From Fimbriimonadaceae bacterium (GTDB lineage: Bacteria; Armatimonadota; Fimbriimonadia; Fimbriimonadales; Fimbriimonadaceae), in the NCBI GenBank assembly GCA_022402505.1, contig JAKRSE010000397.1, positions 1 to 5,448 on the forward strand: DNA of 5,448 nt, written 5' to 3'. Below the pieces are notes generated by a model. The model saw only the letters and a program-made list of their open reading frames with translations. It was not told the DNA's origin and made no database searches. Made by a program: the position numbers and the translations under genes. Below, piece by piece: positions 1 through 5,448 of this stretch (positions are counted from its first letter, which is position 1; each line of letters begins with the position of its first letter).

Positions 1-1
1 C

Positions 2-628
2 TTCCGAGTCAACTGGAAGGCCGGACAGACCCACAACTACACCCTGACCACTAGCATGACCGCCCCGGCGGGCCAGGCTCGGCAGTCCGGCGGCGGTTCG
101 CAGTCGTTCAATTCCACGCTCCGGATGGCGGTGAAGTCGGTTTCGAACGGAGTCGCCACCGTGGACATGACCACGAGCATGAGGACCCCCGGCAGCTCGG
201 CGCCGACCAACAACACCGCCACCGTGCGCATGAACAGCCAAGGCGAAATGGTCGGCGGCTCCAACCAGGCGGGCTCGCTCATCATGGGCCTGCCCAAGGG
301 AGTCATCCGGGTCGGCCAGACCTGGACCACCAAGACCGACGCCCGGGCTGCCGCAGGCATGCCCATGGGAGTCGAATCCAAGAACACCCTCCGCCGGATC
401 ACCACGGTGAACGGCCGCCAGGTCGCCGAAATCCGCTCGGTCACCACCCTCAAGGGTTCCGGCATGACCGGCAGCGGCAGCGGCGTCACCTTCCTGGAAC
501 TCTCCACCGGGCTCCCGCTTCGAGCCGAGATCAGCCAGAACCTGAAGATGACGATGCCTGCCCAGCAGCAGGGCGCCAAGCCGCAGACCGTCACCATCCC
601 GGTGAAGGTCACCATGGTGAAGCAGTGA
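2..628 (+). CDS. Probable secreted beta-rich protein of unknown function, 5' end cut off
   Basis: The reading frame is already open at base 2, so the gene starts left of the window; the ATG at base 56 is internal. The visible 208 residues begin with F-R-V-N-W-K-A-G-Q-T-H-N-Y. A 'W-K-x-G-x-x-x-x-Y' opening usually lies just after the signal peptide in exported beta-sheet proteins of the DUF6263 type, so perhaps only 20-50 residues are missing (inference). The rest alternates short beta-like strands with Gly/Ser/Thr/Asn-rich turns, has no cysteine and no membrane segment, and ends on a basic strand (VTMVKQ). A late 'LSTGLPLRAEIS' segment resembles the 'D-x-x-TG-x-P' stretch often seen in such proteins. 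No enzyme motif is visible, and no function is claimed. Its stop codon overlaps the next start (GTGA), so the two genes are likely translated from one mRNA. The coding assignment is fairly safe; the family assignment is tentative. Confidence 0.7.
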   Translation, partial: FRVNWKAGQTHNYTLTTSMTAPAGQARQSGGGSQSFNSTLRMAVKSVSNGVATVDMTTSMRTPGSSAPTNNTATVRMNSQGEMVGGSNQAGSLIMGLPKGVIRVGQTWTTKTDARAAAGMPMGVESKNTLRRITTVNGRQVAEIRSVTTLKGSGMTGSGSGVTFLELSTGLPLRAEISQNLKMTMPAQQQGAKPQTVTIPVKVTMVKQ

Positions 629-1338
629 TCGCCCAGGCCCCGGAAGGTTCGCTCCTGGCGCGGCTCCTGGAGTCGCACCCCAAGGTCGAGCAGGTTCTTC
701 CGGGGCCCGGTTTCTTTTTTCAGCCGACAGAGGGCTGGTCGCGATCCATCACGCCCGGCGTCGAGCAGGATCAATCCGGCCTGCTGGAACTGGTCGACAA
801 CAATCCCATCGTCTGCGCCGACTCCTTCTCGGTTCCCTCTCCCGCCTCGACGCTCGCCCTGATCGCCTTCGGACCGATCTTTCGGACGGGCCTGACGTGC
901 GGCGACCCGGTGCTGCAGTACAGCCGGCCCCTGGCGCTCCTGGACCTCGGATTCCACCTGGAACGAGTCGGAGTGCAGGGCGAACTCACGGTGGATGTCG
1001 ATCGAGTCGACCTGGGGAGCGTCGTCGCCCTCAACGTCTTCGTCCCGGTCCGCGAAGAGGAAGACCCCTCCCTGCTGGACGATCTCTACCACGAAGCCCT
1101 TGGCGGGAAGCCCTTCGTCCGCCGCACCGACGGCGACTGGGACACCTCCCTGGTTTCAGGCCGTCCCTGGGCCGTCTACGACCTGCGGCTGAGCCCCGGA
1201 GAGAGCGGAGCGCTGCTGACGATCCGGGTCATGGCCGACCTCCACGGGAAGATCGGAGAGGCCCAGATGATCCACGCCTTCAACGTGATGTCCGGCTTCG
1301 AAGAGACCCTGGGCATCCCGGAAACTCTCCCCGCCTGA
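625..1338 (+). CDS. Degenerate ArgC / aspartate-semialdehyde dehydrogenase-like protein, probable non-catalytic
   Basis: The protein has 237 residues, against about 340-350 for ArgC (N-acetyl-gamma-glutamyl-phosphate reductase). Residues 5-22 (APEGSLLARLLESHPKVE) recall the first helix of that family's Rossmann domain, 'GxxGYxGxELLRLLxxHPxVE', but the Gly motif is eroded. Residues 61-90 recall the family's 'VANPGCYPTAxLLALAPLLxxGL' segment, with S-V-P-S-P where G-C-Y-P-T is expected, so the nucleophilic Cys is missing; C64 lies a few residues earlier. Residues 160-231 fit the ArgC C-terminus: 'LYxEAxxGxPFVR', then 'DTxxVxG', then the helix 'DLxGKxGxAQxxxxFNVMxGFEETLGI'. Only about 48 residues separate the first two segments, so most of the NAD domain is absent. 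The GTG start is chosen because it overlaps the previous stop (GTGA); no strong Shine-Dalgarno precedes it. A regulatory, scaffold or moonlighting role is possible. The family link is read by eye and only moderately sure. Confidence 0.55.
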   Translation: MIAQAPEGSLLARLLESHPKVEQVLPGPGFFFQPTEGWSRSITPGVEQDQSGLLELVDNNPIVCADSFSVPSPASTLALIAFGPIFRTGLTCGDPVLQYSRPLALLDLGFHLERVGVQGELTVDVDRVDLGSVVALNVFVPVREEEDPSLLDDLYHEALGGKPFVRRTDGDWDTSLVSGRPWAVYDLRLSPGESGALLTIRVMADLHGKIGEAQMIHAFNVMSGFEETLGIPETLPA

Positions 1339-1349
1339 CCCCGGCGGGG
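1329..1349. terminator. GC hairpin between converging genes, possible weak bidirectional terminator
   Basis: CCCCGCC (1329-1335) pairs perfectly with GGCGGGG (1343-1349), a 7-bp stem with a 7-base loop that contains the stop codon of the left gene. It lies 17 bases past the stop of the ThuA-like gene read from the other strand, the place where both transcripts should end. Neither strand has a U-tract after the stem, so it is not a classical intrinsic terminator. GC-rich DNA also gives such stems by chance. Confidence 0.25.
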
Positions 1350-1366
1350 CAGACATCCACCGAACT

Positions 1367-2212
1367 TCAGCCGACAGCAGGGGTCAGTTCGGACCGGGGC
1401 TTCGCGGTGCGAAATCCGTCCGCTGGAATCTCCCGGCGAGCCGTCCAGACAATGCCGTTCAGGATCAGAGTTCGAAGGTCGTCATTCTGCCAATTCTGCA
1501 CGAAGTGGGGCATCACCACGGCGAAGCCGCGTCCGCCATCCTGCCTCTGAATCCCCCAGGCAACCGGCTCAAGGTTTGGAGCTTCGGGCGGCAACATGGA
1601 GGCTGCGAAGACCTTCACCTCCTCCCGCCGCCCCTCAGGTCCGAACCAGTTGCGGATGTAGGGCTCATCATTGATGACGAAGGTGCTCCAACCTCGTGAG
1701 ACGGGGTGATCCGGCTCCGAACGCTCGATCTTGGCGGTCGGAAAGATCCGGGCGACCGACTCATGGTGAGCGCTTCCGGGATTCGCAAAGTACCCACCCA
1801 CCCAGCGCAGGAGCGGATGGTCTCCATTGCGCGTGTGAATCCCCTCCCCGCCCGTCGCATAGTGAATGCAGACCACACCGACGCCTCGATCAACAAGGCG
1901 CTGCATCATCTCCATGTTCTCGACCTGGCTGGGAAGCCGGGTGAGCGGGAAGAGGTCGCCCAGGAACACGACCGTCCTGACGCCGTCAAACTCGGTCTCG
2001 ATCTTCGGGAAGTCGGTGACGATTCGACTCGCCAGGCCGGTGCCCGCCAAAGGGCGGTTCAGGGCTTCCTGCAGGATCGTCGCGGTCTTCGCGACTTCGT
2101 GAGTGCCTGGAGGATGGCTGCTGGGTCCGACCACCAGCAAGACCTCGGGGGGACTGAGCAGGCCGAGGGCGGTCACGGCGATTGAGAACAGCATGACAAC
2201 AGTGTCGCACAA
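1367..2212 (-). CDS. ThuA-like protein (trehalose-utilisation / class I glutamine amidotransferase-like fold)
   Basis: The 281-residue product has the ThuA-like pattern (PF06283). A first beta strand (VLLVVG, about 24-29) leads into S-S-H-P-P-G-T-H-E (31-39) with two histidines. 'VVFLGD' is at about 81-86. The central strand 'GVVCIHYATG' (112-121) has C115 near the nucleophile-elbow position of the fold. It is followed by 'LLRWVGGYF', 'DHPVSRG', 'INDEPYIRNWF' and the closing 'GGRGFAVVMPHFVQNW...LILNGIVWTARREIPADGF', the usual ThuA ending. Family members are tied to sugar metabolism in some bacteria, but most have no proven reaction. A TTG at 2212 and an ATG at 2194 are the only starts. The ATG gives a short hydrophobic N-terminus (MLFSIAVTALGLL) with no basic residues, a poor signal peptide. 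The GGGGGAGG at 2220-2213 touches the TTG and is 18 bases from the ATG, so neither start is well placed; the ATG is slightly preferred. The gene is probably the last in the halogenase operon. Confidence 0.85.
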   Translation of the reverse strand: MCDTVVMLFSIAVTALGLLSPPEVLLVVGPSSHPPGTHEVAKTATILQEALNRPLAGTGLASRIVTDFPKIETEFDGVRTVVFLGDLFPLTRLPSQVENMEMMQRLVDRGVGVVCIHYATGGEGIHTRNGDHPLLRWVGGYFANPGSAHHESVARIFPTAKIERSEPDHPVSRGWSTFVINDEPYIRNWFGPEGRREEVKVFAASMLPPEAPNLEPVAWGIQRQDGGRGFAVVMPHFVQNWQNDDLRTLILNGIVWTARREIPADGFRTAKPRSELTPAVG

Positions 2213-2229
2213 CCTCCCCCGGCGGGAGG
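2213..2229 (-). promoter_or_regulatory. Hairpin containing the Shine-Dalgarno sequence of the ThuA-like gene
   Basis: Read on the minus strand, CCTCCC (2229-2224) can pair perfectly with GGGAGG (2218-2213) across a 5-base loop. The 3' arm is the only purine-rich ribosome-binding sequence before the ThuA-like gene. If the stem forms in the mRNA, it would hide this site, or act as a weak attenuator between the halogenase and ThuA-like genes. There is no U-tract. The pairing is seen directly; the function is inferred. Confidence 0.3.
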
Positions 2230-2254
2230 CGGAAAGAGGACTCCGAGTGACCGC

Positions 2255-3985
2255 CTAGGACGGGGCCGAGACCGCTTCGCCATCCCGGTTCGGATGGATG
2301 CCGAGCGTCTCATCCGGCGAGAGGAATCGCAGGCGGGGGCGGGTTGGGTCGTGGGAGGCCTCCACCCAGCCGGTCGCCACCATCGCCTCCAGGGTGTGAA
2401 AGGCCAGCCGCACGCTGTCGTTGATGTCGTCCAGCCAGGGCTCGCGGCGGAACCAGGCCAGGAAGCCCTCCGCGATCTCCATGATGTCGGAGGTCTGGTG
2501 CAGCACGCTGATGACGATCCCATAGAGCCCGGCGAACGGCAGCTCCTGGTCTCCCCGAATCAGACAGTCTTCCGCATAGATCCGACCTTCGTGGAAGGCG
2601 GCGACCTTCGTCTTCTTCGCACCCTGCACATTCATCCGGAAGACGTTGTTCTGCCCGATCTGCCAGGCGGACGGAGTCTCGGTGAACTGCTGCGCCAGCT
2701 GCTTGATCGACTCGACGGACATGAATCCGAGGCCCGCCGAACCGAAGGTGTCCAGCGCGAAGCCGCCCGTGCCCAGCCAGCGGAAGGCGGAATCGGCGTC
2801 CAGGTCGAGTCCCGATTCCTTCGCGATCCGGCTGCAGTTCTCCTTGATCGCCGTGAACCGCCCGTTCGCCGTGTACCAGAACTCGGCGAACTTCATGTGC
2901 TGCCGGACGCGCTTGGCCTGGTCCCGCTCGTACCGCTGCCTCAGCCAGACCGGATCGTGCTCCTGTCGATCCAGGGCGAGGATCGTGTAGGCCGCCTCGC
3001 GGGCCGACGTGTGGGTCAGGGTCATGCCGGCGGCCAGAATCGGATCGGCGAAGCCTCCCGCCTCGCCGACCAGGAACCAGTTGTCGCCCTGCCATCGGCT
3101 GGAGACGAAGGACCAATCCTTGGTCGCGGCCAGCTTCTCTTCCCGCCTGGCCTGGCGCAGGAAGCCGCTGATTCGGGGCTCCTCAGAAAGGGCCCTCAGG
3201 TACAGCTCCTCCGGACGGACCCCGCTCGACTTGTAGTATTCGGCGGGCACGACCAGGCCGACGCTCGCCCGGCTCGGCCCGAGCGGGATGAACCAGATCC
3301 AGCCATAGCCGAGCGACATGACCTGAACGCGGGTCCCGCCGACGCCGATCTCGACCGCCCATTCGGCGTTCTCCCAGTAGTCCCAAATGGCGATGTTCTG
3401 AAGCGAGGTGGGAGTCTCCACCTCCACGCCCATCGCCTTTCGGAGGACGGCGGCATTTCCGGAGGCGTCGATGTAGTGGCGGGCCTCGATGCGGCTTCCG
3501 TCATCCAGAACCAGGCCGGCAACCAGGTCGCCATCCCTTTCGACCTTCCTCACCTGGGTGGCCTGCCGGACATCGCAGCCCAGCTCCGCCGCGTGGTCGA
3601 GCAGAATCTTGTCGTAGACGGCCCGGTCCACCTGGAATGCGGTCTCGGTTCGCTGACCGACGTACCGAGCGGGGCGGGGCTCGTCCTGGAACCGGCCGGA
3701 GTTGATGAACTCGAAGTCCCAAAGTTCGTCCGTCGATCCCCACCGGTAGGTCGCGCCGATCTTGATCGGGAAGCCCGCCGCCTCCACCTTGTCCCAGCAA
3801 CCCATCTCGTTCAGGATCGCGCCGATCTCCGGCAGCTGGCTCTCCCCGACGTGATCGCGGGGAAAGACCTCCTTCTCCAGGATGACCACGCGGGCGGTCG
3901 GATCGTAGCGGCGGACCAGGGAACCGACCGTGCTGCCGCCCGGGCCGCCGCCGATGATGGCGACATCGAACCGCTCGGTCCTCAC
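2255..3985 (-). CDS. Flavin-dependent halogenase, CmlS-sized, full length
   Basis: Flavin-dependent halogenases use FADH2, O2 and halide to make hypohalous acid, which is guided to the substrate by an active-site lysine. The 576-residue product has the key motifs: G-G-G-P-G-G-S (12-18) for FAD; the family-typical 'FPRDHVGES' (41-49); K75 in 'IKIGATYRWG', the place of the catalytic lysine; 'YIDASGN' (171-177); the diagnostic W-x-W-x-I-P as WIWFIP (229-234); and 'VGEAGGFADPILAAG' (306-320), where the usual GD is GE. After about residue 390 comes a long C-terminal region, making it the size of CmlS (chloramphenicol halogenase, about 570) rather than PltA (about 450). Its end (482-567) is helical and winged-helix-like, closing with I-H-P-N-R-D. 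Length and the GATYRWG motif suggest a phenolic or carrier-bound substrate rather than free tryptophan. The GTG start is supported by GGAGG ten bases upstream and by the 4-base overlap with the preceding halogenase. No separate flavin reductase is visible. Confidence 0.9.
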   Translation of the reverse strand: MRTERFDVAIIGGGPGGSTVGSLVRRYDPTARVVILEKEVFPRDHVGESQLPEIGAILNEMGCWDKVEAAGFPIKIGATYRWGSTDELWDFEFINSGRFQDEPRPARYVGQRTETAFQVDRAVYDKILLDHAAELGCDVRQATQVRKVERDGDLVAGLVLDDGSRIEARHYIDASGNAAVLRKAMGVEVETPTSLQNIAIWDYWENAEWAVEIGVGGTRVQVMSLGYGWIWFIPLGPSRASVGLVVPAEYYKSSGVRPEELYLRALSEEPRISGFLRQARREEKLAATKDWSFVSSRWQGDNWFLVGEAGGFADPILAAGMTLTHTSAREAAYTILALDRQEHDPVWLRQRYERDQAKRVRQHMKFAEFWYTANGRFTAIKENCSRIAKESGLDLDADSAFRWLGTGGFALDTFGSAGLGFMSVESIKQLAQQFTETPSAWQIGQNNVFRMNVQGAKKTKVAAFHEGRIYAEDCLIRGDQELPFAGLYGIVISVLHQTSDIMEIAEGFLAWFRREPWLDDINDSVRLAFHTLEAMVATGWVEASHDPTRPRLRFLSPDETLGIHPNRDGEAVSAPS

Positions 3986-5448
3986 TTGGCTGTTGCCTCC
4001 GCCGGGATCACGTCCTGGTTCGGGTGGATGTAGGGGCCTGGCTCGGTCGGAGTGGTCATTTTCAGGAAGGGGCGCTTCGGATCGGTGCGGCCGACGACCC
4101 AGCCTTCCAGGACGAGAGCCTCCAGCGCCTCGATGCAGCGGAAGAGCCGCTCCTGAATCTCCTGGGGGTCCTGGGTGAACCGGGCGAAATGGCTCTCCAG
4201 CAGGCGAAAGGCTTCGGTCACGTCCGGCTGAGCCTCGATCGCCTTGACGACCAGCTCGTTCACATTCGTGAGTCGGAGCGTCTTCTCGCCCCGCTTGAAG
4301 GCGCGAACCGGCCTCACCTGGCCCTCCCGATACTCGGCGGCATGGATGCGCTCATGTTCGTCCACGTCCAGGAAGAACCGGTTGTGTCTGGCGACCTCCC
4401 ATTCGATGGTCTGGCGGGTCATCAACTGGGCGATGTATTTGGCGGTCGCCATGCCGTGGTTCGCCAGGGTGGCGGTCGGAGCGTCTCCGGTGAAGCTGCC
4501 CGAGGCGAACCAGCGGAAGGCCTCGTTGGCATCCATCTCGTAGCCGGCGTCGCGGGCGATCCGCTGGGTCTCGGCGAAGAGTTCGGTGAAGCGGCCGTTG
4601 CCTGTGTACCAGAAGGTGGCGAAGCGGATGTGCTGCCAGACCCGGTCGCGCTGAGCCTGGCAGTAGCTGCCTCGAAGCCAATCCGAATCCAGTTCCCCCT
4701 CTTCCAAGGCGGCGATTGTGCAGGCCAGCTCGCGGGCGCCGACCTGGGCCAGGGTCATTCCGGCCGAGAGGATCGGGTCGGCGAAGCCCGCGCATTCGCC
4801 CACCAGAAACCAGTTCTCGCCGGCGCATTTGGTGGCCGCGAACGACCAATCCTTGGTGGCTCGGACCCGCCCTTCGGGCTGGGCGTTCTGGATGAGGGCG
4901 CGGATGCGGGGCTCCTCCGCCAGGGCCTTGCGATAGAGCTCCTCCGGGCTGAGCCCGGAAGCCTTGGCGTGTTTGGCGGGCGTGACCAGTCCGATGCTTG
5001 TCCGGGTCGGCCCCAGCGGGATGAACCACATCCAGCCCCAGCTGAGCGACATGATCTGAATCCGCGTGCCGCCGACTCCGATCTCCACCGCCCAGTCGGC
5101 ATTCTCCCAGTAATCCCAAAAGGCGACGTTCTTCAGGGCGGGAGGGATGTCCAGCGGCACTGGAATCTGGCGGCGGAGGATGCCGGAGTTCCCGCTCGCA
5201 TCCACGTAGTGTCGGGCCGTGATCTCCTCGCCGCCCTCAAGAACCAATCCCTCGACCCGGCCGGCGGAGGTGCGGACTTCGCGGACCGTCGTCTGTTCCC
5301 GAACCTCGACCCCGCACTCGCGGGCATGATCCAGCAGAATCTTGTCGTAGATCGCGCGATCGACCTGGAGGGCGACCCGGGTTCGCCAGCCTTCATAGGG
5401 CGCGGGCCGGGGCTCGTCCACGACTTCGTCCAGAGGCATGAACTCGAA
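3982..5448 (-). CDS. Flavin-dependent halogenase, paralogue of the downstream one; N-terminus outside the window
   Basis: The frame stays open to the window edge. The ATG at 5439 is internal, because the three codons before it (F-E-F) align with residues 91-93 of the neighbouring halogenase. About 90 N-terminal residues, with the FAD-binding GxGxxG and the catalytic lysine, therefore lie outside, and catalytic competence cannot be judged from here. Visible motifs are 'DEPRPAPY', 'QVDRAIYDKILLDHA', 'YVDASGN', W-x-W-x-I-P as WMWFIP (5034-5017), and 'VGECAGFADPILSAG', again with GE instead of GD. Across a 45-residue core block (from WDYWEN to SIGLV) 36 residues match the neighbour, so the genes are clear paralogues; the C-terminal regions diverge more. 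The end has the same helical, winged-helix-like domain and closes with I-H-P-N-Q-D (4029-4012) plus a short tail. Expected full length is near 580. The stop overlaps the next start as GTGA. The pair may act one after the other on one substrate, or as a heteromer (inference). Confidence 0.88.
   Translation of the reverse strand, partial: FEFMPLDEVVDEPRPAPYEGWRTRVALQVDRAIYDKILLDHARECGVEVREQTTVREVRTSAGRVEGLVLEGGEEITARHYVDASGNSGILRRQIPVPLDIPPALKNVAFWDYWENADWAVEIGVGGTRIQIMSLSWGWMWFIPLGPTRTSIGLVTPAKHAKASGLSPEELYRKALAEEPRIRALIQNAQPEGRVRATKDWSFAATKCAGENWFLVGECAGFADPILSAGMTLAQVGARELACTIAALEEGELDSDWLRGSYCQAQRDRVWQHIRFATFWYTGNGRFTELFAETQRIARDAGYEMDANEAFRWFASGSFTGDAPTATLANHGMATAKYIAQLMTRQTIEWEVARHNRFFLDVDEHERIHAAEYREGQVRPVRAFKRGEKTLRLTNVNELVVKAIEAQPDVTEAFRLLESHFARFTQDPQEIQERLFRCIEALEALVLEGWVVGRTDPKRPFLKMTTPTEPGPYIHPNQDVIPAEATAK
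3996..4000 (-). promoter_or_regulatory. Ribosome-binding site deciding the GTG start of the full-length halogenase
   Basis: On the minus strand GGAGG occupies 4000-3996, ten bases before the GTG at 3985, inside the last codons of the upstream halogenase. It is the best-placed Shine-Dalgarno sequence in the window. It supports the GTG start over any later codon and fits coupled translation of the two halogenases. Confidence 0.65.

Noticed and set aside
37..1092. 351-codon open frame on the minus strand, opposite the first two plus-strand genes
   Set aside because: It spans two plus-strand genes that overlap in the usual GTGA manner and show protein-like features, one with superfamily resemblance. 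Its own translation has no recognisable pattern.
719..1377. The 12-mer TTCAGCCGACAG occurs at 719-730 and again at 1366-1377
   Set aside because: About one shared 12-mer is expected by chance in a window of this length. The flanks do not match and the copies lie in unrelated contexts.
2294..4033. 579-codon open frame on the plus strand, opposite the full-length halogenase and slightly longer than it
   Set aside because: Its translation shows no family motifs and is rich in Gly, Arg, Asp and Leu. The minus strand carries the complete set of halogenase motifs. Long antisense frames are expected opposite GC-rich genes.
3100..4870. Near-identical DNA patches at spacings of about 1.7 kb, such as ACCAATCCTTGGT near 3112 and 4844
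   Set aside because: These are conserved codons (KDWSF and similar) of the two paralogous halogenases, not separate repeats or mobile-element ends.
4352..5119. 255-codon alternate-frame ORF within the window-edge halogenase
   Set aside because: The product is an Arg/Pro/Gly-rich frame shadow of the halogenase, which is itself continuous and motif-bearing.

Overview
The window is high-GC bacterial DNA, gene-dense, and read in two converging blocks. Nothing in it fixes the species. The base composition, a secreted beta-rich protein of the 'W-x-x-G-x-x-x-x-Y' kind, a ThuA-like protein starting its core with a H-P-P-G-T-H-E motif, and CmlS-sized flavin halogenases would all fit an environmental lineage such as Armatimonadota, Planctomycetota, Verrucomicrobiota or a relative. 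This is a guess from protein style, not a placement.

Left block, plus strand: the 3' part of a gene for a probable exported protein of unknown function (2-628). It overlaps by 4 bases (GTGA) an ORF for a small protein (625-1338). That protein looks like a shrunken member of the ArgC / aspartate-semialdehyde dehydrogenase superfamily. Its C-terminal half is recognisable, but the NAD-binding half is mostly missing and the usual catalytic cysteine is absent from its expected place.

Right block, minus strand, transcribed right to left: a flavin-dependent halogenase cut by the window edge (5448-3982), a second full-length flavin-dependent halogenase (3985-2255), then a ThuA-like protein (2212 or 2194 to 1367). 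The two halogenases are diverged tandem paralogues and overlap by GTGA, with a good Shine-Dalgarno sequence in front of the downstream one. The ThuA gene follows after about 40-60 bases, so the three probably form one operon that continues beyond the window. The two blocks converge across a 28-base gap, where a 7-bp GC hairpin could serve as a weak bidirectional terminator.

Working picture: the minus-strand operon is probably part of a halogenated natural-product or tailoring locus whose remaining genes (substrate synthesis, carrier proteins, flavin reductase, export) lie to the right. The substrate cannot be read from the window. The most distinctive points are the paired CmlS-sized halogenases with a shared, unusual C-terminal domain, and the degenerate ArgC-like protein. 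No tRNA, rRNA, CRISPR array, insertion sequence or attachment site is visible, and no gene-free stretch reaches 300 bases.
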